This document shows, piece after piece, positions 43,865 through 56,370 of a stretch of DNA of 64,000 nucleotides. Below the pieces are notes generated by a model, which was not told the origin of the DNA, ran no database searches, and saw only the letters and a program-made list of their open reading frames with translations. The position numbers and the translations under genes were made by a program. Position 1 is the first letter of the stretch. Each line of letters opens with the position of its first letter. Source of the stretch: Aliidiomarina sp. B3213 (lineage in GTDB: Bacteria; Pseudomonadota; Gammaproteobacteria; Enterobacterales; Alteromonadaceae); the NCBI RefSeq assembly GCF_003290085.1, contig NZ_QMKJ01000002.1, forward strand, positions 806,001-870,000, read 5' to 3'.

Positions 43865-44752
43865 ATGACGACTAAAAAACGTGGCTTAGGAAGAGGACTC
43901 GACGCGTTACTTACGACCAGTGCTAACGCAGCCGCTCGTCATGAGCAAGAACAGTCGAATGAATCTGTGGTTAGCGAAAAAGGCGAATTACGAAAGCTAC
44001 CGGTAGAATTTTTACGTCCTGGTCGTTATCAGCCTCGTAAAGATATGTCGCCTGAAGCGTTAGAAGAGTTAGCAAGCTCTATTAAAGCGCAAGGTATTAT
44101 TCAGCCTATCGTGGTTCGCCCAGTTGGTAACGATCAATACGAAATTATTGCCGGTGAGCGTCGTTGGAGAGCATCTCAACTTGCGCGTTTAGACGTTGTA
44201 CCTTGCTTAGTAAAAGACGTACCCGACGAAGCTGCTGTAGCTATAGCGCTTATCGAGAATATTCAGCGAGAGGACTTAAATGCGCTGGAAGAGGCTTTCG
44301 CACTTCAACGCCTTATTGAAGAATTTGATATGACCCACCAAGCTGTTGCAGAAGCAGTGGGTAAGTCACGAACTACAGTGACCAATTTACTTCGTGTACT
44401 GCAACTAAACGACGATGTTCGAACTCATTTAGAACGTGGCGACATTGAGCTTGGCCATGCAAAAGTGTTGTTGGCCGTTGAGGGCGAACAGCAAAGCGAA
44501 TTAGCGCGAGTTATTGTAGCGAAAGGCTTAACGGTTCGTGAGTCTGAAAAATTAGTCAACACCGCGTTAAACCCTACCTCTAAGAAAGAACCTCAAAAAC
44601 CAGACGCTGATGTACAAAAATTAGAGCGTGACCTAGCTGATCGGATTGGTGCGAAAGTAAGTATAAGTCACAATCGGAAAGGGAAAGGCAAAATGGTGAT
44701 CTCGTACAATAGTCTTGATGAACTTGACGGGATTCTTGAACACCTTTCATAA
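43865..44752 (+). CDS. parB: Chromosome partitioning protein ParB
   Basis: A 295-residue CTP-dependent DNA clamp that loads at parS. It has the N-terminal ParA-interacting peptide (KKRGLGRGLDALL), the CTP-binding ParB/Srx domain with the arginine-rich GERRWRASQLA (about 97-107), the helix-turn-helix QAVAEAVGKSRTTVTNLLRVL (about 160-180) and a C-terminal dimerisation domain. GAGGA precedes the ATG. Confidence 0.97.
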   Translation: MTTKKRGLGRGLDALLTTSANAAARHEQEQSNESVVSEKGELRKLPVEFLRPGRYQPRKDMSPEALEELASSIKAQGIIQPIVVRPVGNDQYEIIAGERRWRASQLARLDVVPCLVKDVPDEAAVAIALIENIQREDLNALEEAFALQRLIEEFDMTHQAVAEAVGKSRTTVTNLLRVLQLNDDVRTHLERGDIELGHAKVLLAVEGEQQSELARVIVAKGLTVRESEKLVNTALNPTSKKEPQKPDADVQKLERDLADRIGAKVSISHNRKGKGKMVISYNSLDELDGILEHLS

Positions 44753-44874
44753 GGTATGTCTTAAAGTACAGCTAGTTTTTCGAAATTCGACTTTAATGTA
44801 TTGGTTTTGTTAATTGTTTTTTAATCAATCTGTGAAAGCCAGTCTGTGCAAGGGCTATTTCGACGCGACTTAGG

Positions 44875-44902
44875 TTGCATTTTGGCGCTAAAACTTTATA
44901 AT
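44875..44902 (+). promoter_or_regulatory. Sigma-70 promoter of the atp operon
   Basis: TTGCAT (44875-44880), a 16-base spacer, and TATAAT (44897-44902), 51 bases before atpI in the 200-bp parB-atpI gap. Confidence 0.7.
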
Positions 44903-44952
44903 CGGCGCAGTTTTTAGTACGTGTATCGCAAACCCATAACTAGGTTTCAGCA

Positions 44953-45351
44953 ATGACAGTTCAAAATAATAATATGCTGAATCAGAAGGGTCGCCGTATA
45001 GCTAGAACGGTGTTACTGGTACAAGCCATAGCAGCTGCTATTTTGGTAGCTCTGATGGGACTAATATTCGGGATTGAAGGTGCGAAAACCGCATTTGCTG
45101 GTGCTTGTATTGGCCTTATCCCCAACATGATTTTCGCGCATTACATGTTTCGTTTTGGCGGAGCGCGCGCAGCATCACAAGTGGTGCAGAGTTTTTATTT
45201 AGGTGAAATGCTGAAGATGCTTTTCACCATAGTACTGTTCGTTATTGCTTTTGTTATATTAAACGGCCCGTGGTTTCCTTTATTTGCCGTGTTTATAGCC
45301 ATAACAGTACTGCAATGGATTACACCGTTTTTAAATCTTAAAATTAACTAA
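44953..45351 (+). CDS. atpI: ATP synthase protein I
   Basis: A 132-residue membrane protein with four hydrophobic segments. AtpI assists assembly of the c-ring and is not part of the final enzyme. FAGACIGLIPNMIFA and the operon position directly ahead of atpB identify it. It is the first gene of atpIBEFHAGDC. Confidence 0.9.
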   Translation: MTVQNNNMLNQKGRRIARTVLLVQAIAAAILVALMGLIFGIEGAKTAFAGACIGLIPNMIFAHYMFRFGGARAASQVVQSFYLGEMLKMLFTIVLFVIAFVILNGPWFPLFAVFIAITVLQWITPFLNLKIN

Positions 45352-45363
45352 CTTGGGTTGTGA

Positions 45364-46290
<927 letters not shown>

Positions 46291-46364
46291 TAATTTGGAG
46301 TGGGGTTAACCCTGCTCCTCTAGTAAAGCGTTTTAATTGTTTTAACTTTAATTTTTAACTTTAA

Positions 46365-46643
<279 letters not shown>

Positions 46644-46680
46644 TTTCACTCGACGGTCACCAACATAGAGGAGATCCGTT

Positions 46681-47151
46681 GTGAATATCAACGTTACTCT
46701 GATTGGTCAGTCTATTGCGTTCGTGGTCTTTGTGATCTTCTGCATGAAGTTCGTATGGCCACCACTGATTAACGCCATTGAAGAGCGTCAGAAGAAAATT
46801 GCTGACGGTCTTGCGGCATCAGAACGCGCAGAGAAAGACCTCGAAGACGCTCGTGCGAAAGCCGATGACGAACTCAAAGCTGCAAAAACACAAGCAGCTG
46901 AACTAATTGAGCAAGCGAAGAAACGCGCTGCAGCATTAGTTGAAGAGGAAACTCAACGCGGTAACGCAGAGCGCGAAAAAATTATCGCTTCCGGTTATGC
47001 AGAAGTGGAAGCTGAGCGCAGTCGAGTTCGTGAAGAATTGCGTAAGCAAGTTGCTGTATTGGCAGTTGCTGGCGCAGAGAAAATCATCGAGCGCGAGATT
47101 GATGCACAGAAGCAAAGCGACATTGTTGAAAAACTTGTCGCTGAATTGTAA
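46681..47151 (+). CDS. atpF: ATP synthase F0 subunit b
   Basis: A 156-residue stator stalk subunit: one N-terminal membrane helix ([22 protein letters not shown]) followed by a long charged coiled coil that reaches F1. The length equals E. coli b. The start is GTG 46681, preceded by GAGGAG. Confidence 0.97.
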   Translation: MNINVTLIGQSIAFVVFVIFCMKFVWPPLINAIEERQKKIADGLAASERAEKDLEDARAKADDELKAAKTQAAELIEQAKKRAAALVEEETQRGNAEREKIIASGYAEVEAERSRVREELRKQVAVLAVAGAEKIIEREIDAQKQSDIVEKLVAEL

Positions 47152-47168
47152 TCACGGGGGTTGAGCAG

Positions 47169-47702
47169 ATGTCCGAATACACAACGGTCGCTCGCCCCTA
47201 TGCTAAAGCAGCTTTTGACTTTGCTGTTGAGCAGGGCGCGATTGAAAAATGGCATGAAATGTTGGCGTTCGCTTCTGAAGTGGAACAAAACAAAGAAATG
47301 CAGGTTTTTCTTAAAGGCGCTTTGAATCGCGAACACGCATTAGAAGTTTTTCTTGGTGTGTGTGGCGAACAGCTCGACGAGAAGGGCCAGAATCTTGTGA
47401 AGATGATGGCATCCAATGATCGTATTCATGCGTTACCTGAAGTTGCCCGTTTATTCGGCGAGCTTCGTGCAGATTACAACAAAGAAGTAACTGTAGATGT
47501 AACGTCTGCGGTGAAATTGACTAAAGCTCATGAAAAGAGCCTTATTCAAGCATTGGAAAAACGACTCGAACGTAAAGTTAAGCTCAATTGCAGTGTCGAC
47601 CCAACCACAGTTGGTGGGTTGCTAATTAAAGCCGGTGACTTAGTCATCGACAGTACATTACGCAGCAAGCTTTCAAGGCTTGCCAATACACTGCAGTCAT
47701 AA
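47169..47702 (+). CDS. atpH: ATP synthase F1 subunit delta
   Basis: A 177-residue peripheral stalk protein joining subunit b to the top of F1. It begins [15 protein letters not shown], the typical OSCP/delta start, and ends with [30 protein letters not shown]. It lies 17 bases after atpF and 14 before atpA. Confidence 0.97.
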   Translation: MSEYTTVARPYAKAAFDFAVEQGAIEKWHEMLAFASEVEQNKEMQVFLKGALNREHALEVFLGVCGEQLDEKGQNLVKMMASNDRIHALPEVARLFGELRADYNKEVTVDVTSAVKLTKAHEKSLIQALEKRLERKVKLNCSVDPTTVGGLLIKAGDLVIDSTLRSKLSRLANTLQS

Positions 47703-47716
47703 TCGGGGACGAGAGC

Positions 47717-49258
47717 ATGCAACTGAATTCAAATGAAATTGCAGAACTGATCAAAAAACGTATAGACCAGTTCGAAGTTGTTAGCGAAGCTCGCAACGAA
47801 GGTACTATCACTGCTGTAACAGACGGCATTATCCGTATTACTGGATTAGCTGACTGTATGCAGGGTGAAATGGTTGAGCTTCCTGGCAATCGCTATGCTA
47901 TCGCATTGAACCTAGAGCGTGACTCTGTAGGTGCGGTAGTTATGGGTCCTTATGGGGACCTGCAAGAAGGTGTAAAAGTTAAATCTACGGGTCGTATTCT
48001 TGAAGTACCTGTAGGACGTGCATTGTTAGGCCGCGTGGTAAACACGCTTGGTATGCCTATCGACGGTAAAGGTGCAATCGACGCTGATGGCTATGAGCCA
48101 GTTGAAAAAATCGCACCGGGCGTTATCGAACGTCAATCAGTAGACGAGCCTGTACAAACAGGTTACAAAGCGATTGACTCGATGATTCCAATCGGCCGTG
48201 GCCAGCGTGAGCTGATCATCGGTGACCGTCAGACTGGTAAAACAGCAATGGCGGTTGACGCAATTATTAACCAGAAAGGCACTGGCATTAAGTGTGTGTA
48301 CGTAGCAATCGGTCAGAAGGCATCGACTATCGCTAACGTGGTACGCAAACTTGAAGAGCACGGCGCACTAGAGCACACCATCGTTGTTGCTGCATCGGCT
48401 TCTGAGTCTGCTGCACTACAATACTTGGCTGCTTACTCTGGTTGTACTATGGGTGAGTTCTTCCGCGACCGCGGTGAAGACGCGCTAATCGTATACGATG
48501 ATTTGTCTAAGCAAGCTGTTGCTTATCGTCAAATTTCATTGTTGCTACGCCGTCCACCAGGACGTGAAGCATTCCCAGGTGACGTTTTCTATCTTCACTC
48601 TCGCTTGCTAGAACGTGCTGCTCGTGTAAACGCTGACTACGTTGAGAAGTTCACTAAGGGTGAAGTGAAAGGTAAAACAGGTTCATTAACTGCATTGCCT
48701 ATCATTGAAACGCAAGCAGGTGACGTTTCTGCATTCGTACCTACCAACGTAATTTCAATTACCGACGGTCAGATTTTCTTGGAAACTGACTTGTTCAACG
48801 CGGGTATTCGCCCAGCTGTGAACGCAGGTATCTCGGTATCTCGTGTTGGTGGTGCTGCACAAACTAAAATCATCAAGAAGTTGGGCGGCGGTATTCGTCT
48901 TGCACTAGCTCAGTATCGTGAATTGGCGGCATTCGCTCAGTTCGCTTCTGACCTAGACGAAGCAACACGTGAGCAGCTTGAACACGGTCAACGTGTAACT
49001 GAATTGATGAAGCAGAACCAATATGCGCCAATGAGTGTTGCAGAAATGGGTGTTTCTATCTATGCAGCAGAGAAAGGCTTCCTGAAAGGTGTTGATAACA
49101 GCAAAATTCAGGACTTTGAAGAAGCATTATTAAGCTACTTCAACAGCGAACACGCTGATCTCATGGCGAAAATCAATGAAACAGGCGATTACAACGACAC
49201 CATCGAAGGTGAAATCAAAGCAGGTATTGAGAAGTTTAAGTCTACTCAAGCTTGGTAA
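47717..49258 (+). CDS. atpA: ATP synthase F1 subunit alpha
   Basis: A 513-residue non-catalytic nucleotide-binding subunit. Its P-loop is GDRQTGKTA (169-177), and the alpha-type [17 protein letters not shown]-like segment occurs here as [17 protein letters not shown]. The length is the same as in E. coli. It follows atpH closely in the operon. Confidence 0.98.
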   Translation: MQLNSNEIAELIKKRIDQFEVVSEARNEGTITAVTDGIIRITGLADCMQGEMVELPGNRYAIALNLERDSVGAVVMGPYGDLQEGVKVKSTGRILEVPVGRALLGRVVNTLGMPIDGKGAIDADGYEPVEKIAPGVIERQSVDEPVQTGYKAIDSMIPIGRGQRELIIGDRQTGKTAMAVDAIINQKGTGIKCVYVAIGQKASTIANVVRKLEEHGALEHTIVVAASASESAALQYLAAYSGCTMGEFFRDRGEDALIVYDDLSKQAVAYRQISLLLRRPPGREAFPGDVFYLHSRLLERAARVNADYVEKFTKGEVKGKTGSLTALPIIETQAGDVSAFVPTNVISITDGQIFLETDLFNAGIRPAVNAGISVSRVGGAAQTKIIKKLGGGIRLALAQYRELAAFAQFASDLDEATREQLEHGQRVTELMKQNQYAPMSVAEMGVSIYAAEKGFLKGVDNSKIQDFEEALLSYFNSEHADLMAKINETGDYNDTIEGEIKAGIEKFKSTQAW

Positions 49259-49315
49259 TGAGTTTGGCCGTAACTTTGTTGCGGCCTTTCAACGTTGTAA
49301 CGCGGGAGATTAATT

Positions 49316-50176
49316 ATGGCCGTTGGTAAAGAGATAAAAACTCAGATCGCGAGTATTAACAATACTCAAAAGATCACCAGCGCAATGGAAATGGTAGCTG
49401 CGTCGAAAATGAAAAAGGCGCAGGAACAGATGGACACGAGCCGTCCGTATGCTGATTCCATTCGGAAAGTGATCGGCCATATTGCTCAAGGTAACCTCGA
49501 GTACCGCCATGAATGGTTGGAAGAGCGCGAGGTTAAACGCGTAGGTTACATCATCGTTTCTACCGACCGCGGTTTATGTGGCGGTTTGAACAGTAACGAA
49601 TTCAGAAAAGTAGTTCGTGATGTTCAACAGTGGGATGAAAAAGGCGTTGATGTCAGCTTCGCTGCCGTGGGCAGTAAAGCGTCAGGGTTCTTTAAACGGT
49701 TAACAGGTAGCATCGTTTCTCAAGCTTCAGGCTTAGGTGACAAACCTAAGGTTGAAGACGTAATTGGAACGGTTGGTGCCATGTTGAAAGAATACGAGAA
49801 TGGCAAAATTGACCGCCTATTTCTCGTGTATAACCGTTTTGTGAATACAATGACGCAAGAGCCGGTGATTAACCAGTTATTGCCTTTGCCGAAATCAGAA
49901 GATGTCGATCGCAATCATGCGTGGGACTATCTGTATGAGCCGGATGCAAAATCTATTCTAGATGTGTTGTTGCGTCGGTTTATCGAAAGCCAAGTTTACC
50001 AAGGTGTAGTAGAGAACTTGGCAAGTGAGCAAGCAGCGCGAATGGTTGCAATGAAAGCCGCAACCGATAACGCAGGGGAGCTTATTGACGACTTGCAGTT
50101 GGTATACAACAAAGCTCGTCAGGCTGCCATTACCCAAGAAATTTCAGAAATTGTTTCGGGTGCTGGTGCGGTTTAA
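49316..50176 (+). CDS. atpG: ATP synthase F1 subunit gamma
   Basis: A 286-residue central rotor shaft. The N-terminal helix ([27 protein letters not shown]) and C-terminal helix ([31 protein letters not shown]) form the coiled coil inside the alpha3beta3 ring, and [15 protein letters not shown] is the conserved Rossmann-side segment. It is preceded by GGGAG. Confidence 0.97.
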   Translation: MAVGKEIKTQIASINNTQKITSAMEMVAASKMKKAQEQMDTSRPYADSIRKVIGHIAQGNLEYRHEWLEEREVKRVGYIIVSTDRGLCGGLNSNEFRKVVRDVQQWDEKGVDVSFAAVGSKASGFFKRLTGSIVSQASGLGDKPKVEDVIGTVGAMLKEYENGKIDRLFLVYNRFVNTMTQEPVINQLLPLPKSEDVDRNHAWDYLYEPDAKSILDVLLRRFIESQVYQGVVENLASEQAARMVAMKAATDNAGELIDDLQLVYNKARQAAITQEISEIVSGAGAV

Positions 50177-50218
50177 TACCGGGCAAAGGTCAGAAAGATT
50201 TTGCAATTTAGAGGATAA

Positions 50219-51607
<1,389 letters not shown>

Positions 51608-51625
51608 TCGAACGGGAGGTTTGTA

Positions 51626-52054
51626 ATGGCGGTATCAACAGTACGTCTGGATGTAGTAAGTGCGGAAGATCGGTTATTTACCGGTGACGTACAGTCTATC
51701 CAGGTGACAGGTAGCGAAGGTGAGCTAGGTATTTTGCCTGGTCACATTCCTTTGCTGACCGCCTTGAAACCTGGCATGGTTCGCATTGTGACTGAAGCAG
51801 GTGAAGAAGAGTTCTTTTATGTCGCCGGTGGCGTTATGGAAGTTCAACCAGATTCAGTTACAGTGTTGTCGGACACCGCAGTACGTGGTGATGACCTCGA
51901 CGAGCAAGCTGCAGAGAAAGCAATGCAGCAAGCACGCGAAGCGTTAGCAGATTCCTCACCGGATATGTCTTACGCAGAAGCGGCTGCCGAACTAGCCCGC
52001 GCGATTGCACAGTTGCGAGTACTTCAGCAACTGAAGAAACGCAAAGGCAACTAA
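51626..52054 (+). CDS. atpC: ATP synthase F1 subunit epsilon
   Basis: A 142-residue rotor subunit that also inhibits ATP hydrolysis. The N-terminal beta-sandwich ([41 protein letters not shown]) is followed by a two-helix C-terminal domain. It is the last gene of the operon, 26 bases ahead of a terminator. Confidence 0.97.
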   Translation: MAVSTVRLDVVSAEDRLFTGDVQSIQVTGSEGELGILPGHIPLLTALKPGMVRIVTEAGEEEFFYVAGGVMEVQPDSVTVLSDTAVRGDDLDEQAAEKAMQQAREALADSSPDMSYAEAAAELARAIAQLRVLQQLKKRKGN

Positions 52055-52080
52055 ACAGGTTCGCAAAGGCGATGAAAAGA

Positions 52081-52110
52081 AAAAACCCGGCTCATAAGGC
52101 CGGGTTTTTT
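52081..52110 (+). terminator. Rho-independent terminator after atpC (bidirectional)
   Basis: The stem AAAAACCCGGC / GCCGGGTTTTT with a 7-base loop, flanked by A and T runs, so it can end atpC rightward and the small outer-membrane gene leftward. Confidence 0.92.
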
Positions 52111-52132
52111 GTATTCGTTTCAAAATTTTAGG

Positions 52133-52681
52133 TTAGAAACGTAATCCAATAGAGAACATGGCACTAGCAACAGAGTCTATATTTGGTATGTCGTCGTAAG
52201 ATGACTCTGAACGAATGTTTATAAATAAATCGAAAGAAACTTTTTCTGTGTTGTAGCCGACTCCGCCAGCTAGTTGTGGGCCTGAAAAGTCGAGTGAACC
52301 ACCAGAGAACTCCCAACTATCGTTAAAGAACCCTGCACCTGCGTACCACTTAAAGCCTAAGCCTGTTAAGTTTTGGCCAATTAACGCGTTCATTTCGAAA
52401 TCGTTTGATTCCAGCGCGCTTAAGTTCTCGTTTTCAAGAAAAGTTGCGACAGCGTGGCCGGCAAAATCAAACCTTTCTGACTCTGCAAATACGCCCATTC
52501 CGCTTACAGCGAAACCTACGAATGACTCGTCTGTGTTGCTGTTTGAAAATGTACGTGCATAAGAACCTACACTCACGGTGAATTTCTTCGCTTCGGCGAC
52601 CTCGTTGCTTGAGGTTTTCGCGAATGAGGGTAATGACGACAATGCCAAAAGCGCGGTACCTAACAAAACTAATTTTTTCAT
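52133..52681 (-). CDS. Small outer-membrane beta-barrel-type protein, function unknown
   Basis: A 182-residue protein with a clear signal peptide (MKKLVLLGTALLALSSLPSFA). The mature part alternates polar and hydrophobic residues in beta-strand fashion (FTVSVGSYARTF, FVGFAVSGMGVF, GLGFKWYAGAGFF, GPQLAGGVGYN) and ends SAMFSIGLRF, with the terminal phenylalanine used by the BAM machinery. I infer an eight-stranded outer-membrane barrel; I do not recognise the family. It is monocistronic and convergent with the atp operon. Confidence 0.65.
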   Translation of the reverse strand: MKKLVLLGTALLALSSLPSFAKTSSNEVAEAKKFTVSVGSYARTFSNSNTDESFVGFAVSGMGVFAESERFDFAGHAVATFLENENLSALESNDFEMNALIGQNLTGLGFKWYAGAGFFNDSWEFSGGSLDFSGPQLAGGVGYNTEKVSFDLFINIRSESSYDDIPNIDSVASAMFSIGLRF

Positions 52682-52796
52682 TGTTTTCCTTAATTGAGTG
52701 ATTCCGTATTGTTGAACCTGCTTGAAAAAAGCGAGATATCCTATAAATCCGCCACCAAAAAGTAAACAAAAAGTTAAAAAGTCAGTTAAGGCTCAT

Positions 52797-52824
52797 TTGA
52801 GAAGGCGCCAAACCCTGATAGAAT
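52797..52824 (+). promoter_or_regulatory. Sigma-70 promoter of glmU-glmS
   Basis: TTGAGA (52797-52802), a 16-base spacer, and TAGAAT (52819-52824), 59 bases before glmU. Confidence 0.65.
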
Positions 52825-52883
52825 AAGCGGTTCAGTCGAGTTTAAAAACAAATTGCCATTAGGCTCGCTCACAAGGAAATAAA

Positions 52884-54263
52884 ATGTCGGCGAATGCACT
52901 AAATGTAGTTATTCTTGCTGCCGGTAAAGGCACCAGAATGCGTTCAAATTTACCTAAGGTTTTGCATCCTGTAGCGCAAAAGCCAATGGTAGCCCATGTT
53001 ATTGATAGCGCGAAAAAGCTAGGTGCTGAAAATATTCAGCTTATTTATGGTCATGGCGGCGAGCTTCTTCAGCAGCGTTTAAGCCACTATGCGGTGAATT
53101 GGGTAGAGCAAAAAGATCAGTTAGGTACGGGCCATGCAGTACAGCAAGCCATACCGCATATTGCAGACGACGAAAACGTACTCGTTCTTTATGGCGATGT
53201 GCCACTTACCCGCGTTGAAACACTGGAAGCACTATTGGCAGCAAAAGGAAAAAATGAGCTTGCGCTGCTTACCGTGAACCTTCAGGACCCAACGGGTTAC
53301 GGAAGAATTTTGCGTAATAGCGAGGGTAAAGTCACTGGTATTGTTGAACACAAAGACGCGACACCAGAACAGCACCGTATTCAGGAAGTGAACACAGGTA
53401 TTTTGGCGGCGAATGGCAAGTCATTAAAGAAATGGTTGAGTGCGTTAGACAATAACAATGTTCAAGGCGAATACTACCTTACAGATATCGTGGCTATGGC
53501 GGCTAATGAAGGTGTTGAAATAGCCAGCGCACAACCGCAGGCAACTGCTGAAGTAGAAGGTGCGAATAACCGCGTACAACTTGCGGCGTTAGAGCGCGCG
53601 TACCAAGCTCGCTTGGCAGAACAGTTGATGCTAGACGGCGCAACACTTATCGACCCTGCGCGCGTGGATGTTCGCGGTGAAGTTTCTATTGCCAATGATG
53701 TTGTGGTTGACGTTAATGTGGTTTTTGAAGGTAAGGTTGAACTTGGCGAAGGCGTAGTGATTGAGCCTAACTGTATTTTACGTGATTGTAAAATTGGAGA
53801 CGGCGCGCGCATAAAAGCCAATAGCATTGTTGAAGGTGCAGAATTACAAGAAGGTGCGCAAGCAGGACCTTTTGCTCGCTTAAGACCTGGTGCGAAACTA
53901 GAGAAAAATGCTGCGGTGGGCAACTTTGTAGAAATGAAGAAGTCTACTCTAGGTGAAGGCGCGAAAGCCGGTCACTTAACTTACCTTGGCGACGCTATTG
54001 TCGGTGCAGGAGCAAATATTGGTGCAGGTACCATTACTTGTAACTATGACGGTGTAAATAAACACGCAACGGTTATCGGTGAAAAGGCTTTTATTGGTTC
54101 TAATAGTTCATTGGTTGCGCCGGTGAATATTGGCCATGGCTCTACAACAGGCGCTGGCTCAGTGGTTACCGCTGACGTGCCCGACAACACTTTAGCCGTA
54201 GGCAGAGCAAAACAAAGAAATATAACGGGCTGGAAAAGGCCTGAGAAGAAGAGCGGAGAATAA
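52884..54263 (+). CDS. glmU: Bifunctional UDP-GlcNAc pyrophosphorylase / GlcN-1-P acetyltransferase
   Basis: A 459-residue cytoplasmic enzyme making UDP-N-acetylglucosamine. The N-terminal nucleotidyltransferase has [21 protein letters not shown] (about 11-31). The C-terminal half is a left-handed beta-helix of hexapeptide repeats with acetyltransferase residues in [15 protein letters not shown] and [12 protein letters not shown]. glmS follows one base after its stop. Confidence 0.97.
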   Translation: MSANALNVVILAAGKGTRMRSNLPKVLHPVAQKPMVAHVIDSAKKLGAENIQLIYGHGGELLQQRLSHYAVNWVEQKDQLGTGHAVQQAIPHIADDENVLVLYGDVPLTRVETLEALLAAKGKNELALLTVNLQDPTGYGRILRNSEGKVTGIVEHKDATPEQHRIQEVNTGILAANGKSLKKWLSALDNNNVQGEYYLTDIVAMAANEGVEIASAQPQATAEVEGANNRVQLAALERAYQARLAEQLMLDGATLIDPARVDVRGEVSIANDVVVDVNVVFEGKVELGEGVVIEPNCILRDCKIGDGARIKANSIVEGAELQEGAQAGPFARLRPGAKLEKNAAVGNFVEMKKSTLGEGAKAGHLTYLGDAIVGAGANIGAGTITCNYDGVNKHATVIGEKAFIGSNSSLVAPVNIGHGSTTGAGSVVTADVPDNTLAVGRAKQRNITGWKRPEKKSGE

Positions 54264-54264
54264 T

Positions 54265-56094
54265 ATGTGCGGAATTGTAGGTGCAACGGCAGAGCGTAGA
54301 GTTGCAGGAATTTTATTAGAGGGATTACGCCGCTTAGAGTACCGAGGGTACGATTCTGCAGGTATCGCAGTATTAAATGATGACGGTTTACATCAGCTTC
54401 GCCGTGTCGGCAAAGTAAAAGCGTTAAGCGACGCGCAAGAAGAAAGTGGTTTAAATGGGTTCGCGGGTATAGCGCATACGCGCTGGGCTACCCATGGCGG
54501 CGTAACTGAAGCCAACGCCCACCCTCACCTTTCAAATGACACCATTGCAGTTGTTCACAACGGTATTATTGAAAACCACGAGAGTTTGCGCAAAGAGCTT
54601 CAAGCGAAGGGCTATACCTTTAATTCTGATACCGATACCGAAGTTATTTGCCACTTAGTTCATGAAGAACTTAAAACTGCAGAAGACTTATTGGCGGCAG
54701 TGAAATCTGCTGTGAAAAAGCTAGAAGGTGCATACGGCACGGTAATTATGGACCAGCGTGAACCAGGTCGCTTAGTAGTTGCTCGCTCGGGTAGCCCGTT
54801 AGTTATTGGTTTAGGTATCGACGAAAACTTCGTTGCTTCAGACCAGCTTGCTCTACTTCCGGTAACACGTAAGTTTATTTACCTAGAAGAAGGCGACGTA
54901 GCTTCTGTTTCACGCACAGAAGTAAGCATATTCGACGAAAGCGGCGCTCCAGTAGAACGCGACGTAATTACGTCTGATCTTCAGTACGACGCGGGCGGAA
55001 AAGGCGAATATCGCCACTACATGCTGAAAGAAATTCACGAACAACCGATTGCAGTGCGCAACACTTTGGAAGGTCGTGTGAATGGTGATCACGTAACCTT
55101 AGACGCTTTCGGCGAGGACGCAGAAGACATATTTAAAGACATTCGCCATGTACAAATTGTTGCTTGTGGTACGAGCTACCACGCAGGAATGGTGGCGCGA
55201 TATTGGTTAGAAGAGTTCGCTGGTGTTTCTTGTAATGTGGAAATTGCTTCAGAGTTTCGCTATCGCAAGTCGCACGTGTTCCCAGGCAGCTTGCTCGTCA
55301 CTATTTCTCAGTCAGGCGAAACCGCAGACACCCTTGCGGCTCTGCGTTTGGCGAAAACATTAGGCTATCGTTCAACCCTTACGGTTTGTAACGTAGGAAG
55401 CTCTTCAATGGTACGCGAATCTGACTTGGCGTTCCTAACCAAAGCAGGTGCGGAAATTGGTGTAGCTTCAACGAAGGCGTTCACTACGCAATTGGTTGGA
55501 TTGCTCATGTTAGTTGGCGCGCTAGGCCGTGCAAACGGTGTATCTTCAGAAACAGAAGCGCGCATAGCACATGCCCTTTCTTCGTTGCCAAGCAAGCTTG
55601 AAGAAGCACTGGGTATCACCGAAGAAATCGAAGTGCTGGCGAAAGAGTTCGCAGATAAAGAACACAGCTTGTTTTTAGGCCGTGGCGACCAGTACCCTAT
55701 TGCAATGGAAGGTGCGTTAAAGCTGAAAGAAATCAGTTACATTCACGCCGAAGCTTACGCTGCGGGTGAATTGAAACATGGTCCGTTAGCGCTTATCGAT
55801 GCGGAAATGCCCGTTATTGTTGTTGCTCCAAACAACGAATTACTGGAAAAGCTGAAGTCTAACGTAGAAGAAGTACGTGCACGTGGCGGTATTATGTATG
55901 TGTTCGCAGACCGCGACGCACACTTCGAAAGCGACAGCACCATGCGCGTGATTAATATCGCTCATGTCGATCCAATCATCGCACCGATACTCTATACCCT
56001 ACCGTTACAGCTTCTTAGCTACTACGTCGCCATCATCAAAGGCACCGACGTAGACCAACCAAGAAACTTGGCCAAGTCGGTAACTGTGGAATAA
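54265..56094 (+). CDS. glmS: Glutamine--fructose-6-phosphate aminotransferase (isomerizing)
   Basis: A 609-residue enzyme converting fructose-6-phosphate and glutamine to glucosamine-6-phosphate, the entry to cell-wall amino sugars. The catalytic Cys2 follows the initiator Met (MCGIVGA); HTRWATHG and HNGIIENH complete the glutaminase domain. Two SIS domains follow ([25 protein letters not shown]), and the C-terminus is LAKSVTVE. It is co-transcribed with glmU, 1 base apart. Confidence 0.98.
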   Translation: MCGIVGATAERRVAGILLEGLRRLEYRGYDSAGIAVLNDDGLHQLRRVGKVKALSDAQEESGLNGFAGIAHTRWATHGGVTEANAHPHLSNDTIAVVHNGIIENHESLRKELQAKGYTFNSDTDTEVICHLVHEELKTAEDLLAAVKSAVKKLEGAYGTVIMDQREPGRLVVARSGSPLVIGLGIDENFVASDQLALLPVTRKFIYLEEGDVASVSRTEVSIFDESGAPVERDVITSDLQYDAGGKGEYRHYMLKEIHEQPIAVRNTLEGRVNGDHVTLDAFGEDAEDIFKDIRHVQIVACGTSYHAGMVARYWLEEFAGVSCNVEIASEFRYRKSHVFPGSLLVTISQSGETADTLAALRLAKTLGYRSTLTVCNVGSSSMVRESDLAFLTKAGAEIGVASTKAFTTQLVGLLMLVGALGRANGVSSETEARIAHALSSLPSKLEEALGITEEIEVLAKEFADKEHSLFLGRGDQYPIAMEGALKLKEISYIHAEAYAAGELKHGPLALIDAEMPVIVVAPNNELLEKLKSNVEEVRARGGIMYVFADRDAHFESDSTMRVINIAHVDPIIAPILYTLPLQLLSYYVAIIKGTDVDQPRNLAKSVTVE

Positions 56095-56096
56095 CA

Positions 56097-56133
56097 AAAT
56101 GGGGTCAGGGGTATTTTACCCCTGACCCCATTT
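56097..56133 (+). repeat. Perfect 17-bp-arm palindrome (REP-like / terminator)
   Basis: AAATGGGGTCAGGGGTA (56097-56113) is followed by TTT and the exact reverse complement (56117-56133), 2 bases after the glmS stop. It can act as a glmS terminator, although no long T run follows. The core TGGGGTCAG...CTGACCCCA resembles dispersed palindromes known from many gammaproteobacteria. Only one copy is in this window. Confidence 0.75.
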
Positions 56134-56220
56134 AGCCTTTACCACAAACTTACCCCGCTCAAAAACAGTAGCGTTCGCTACATGAATCTCTCCCATATAA
56201 TCGAACTACTGTATCTACTT

Positions 56221-56245
56221 GTGTCCGCACATTGCAAACGGACAC
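56221..56245. promoter_or_regulatory. Candidate operator, spaced inverted repeat GTGTCCG-N11-CGGACAC
   Basis: Seven-base arms at 56221-56227 and 56239-56245, about 100 bases upstream of the inferred sigma-54 start site. It shares half-sites with the palindrome at 56252-56263. It is probably an upstream activating site for the sigma-54 regulator encoded in the operon. Confidence 0.6.
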
Positions 56246-56251
56246 ATTGAC

Positions 56252-56263
56252 TGTCCGCGGACA
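56252..56263. promoter_or_regulatory. Candidate operator, palindrome TGTCCGCGGACA
   Basis: A perfect 12-bp palindrome made of the same TGTCCG/CGGACA half-sites as the repeat just upstream, centred about 76 bases before the inferred transcription start, a normal enhancer distance for NtrC-type activators. Confidence 0.65.
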
Positions 56264-56306
56264 CACCGACCTATAAATTAATCAATTTAAATCAACACCT
56301 TAAATG

Positions 56307-56323
56307 TTGGCATCAATTCTGCA
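56307..56323 (+). promoter_or_regulatory. Sigma-54 (-24/-12) promoter of the exporter operon
   Basis: TTGGCATCAATTCTGCA has the required GG and GC dinucleotides (56309-56310 and 56321-56322) exactly 10 bases apart and matches the consensus TGGCAC-N5-TTGCA with two substitutions. It lies 48 bases before the first gene, which leads an operon containing a sigma-54 activator gene. Confidence 0.75.
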
Positions 56324-56370
56324 GTTGGAGGTAAACGAATAAATAAATTGCATCATTAGGACAAACTTAG

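Noticed and set aside
53474-53923. Leftward 149-residue open frame inside glmU
   Set aside because: It is a shadow of the GlmU beta-helix repeats, rich in Ser, Ala and Pro, with no homology signal.
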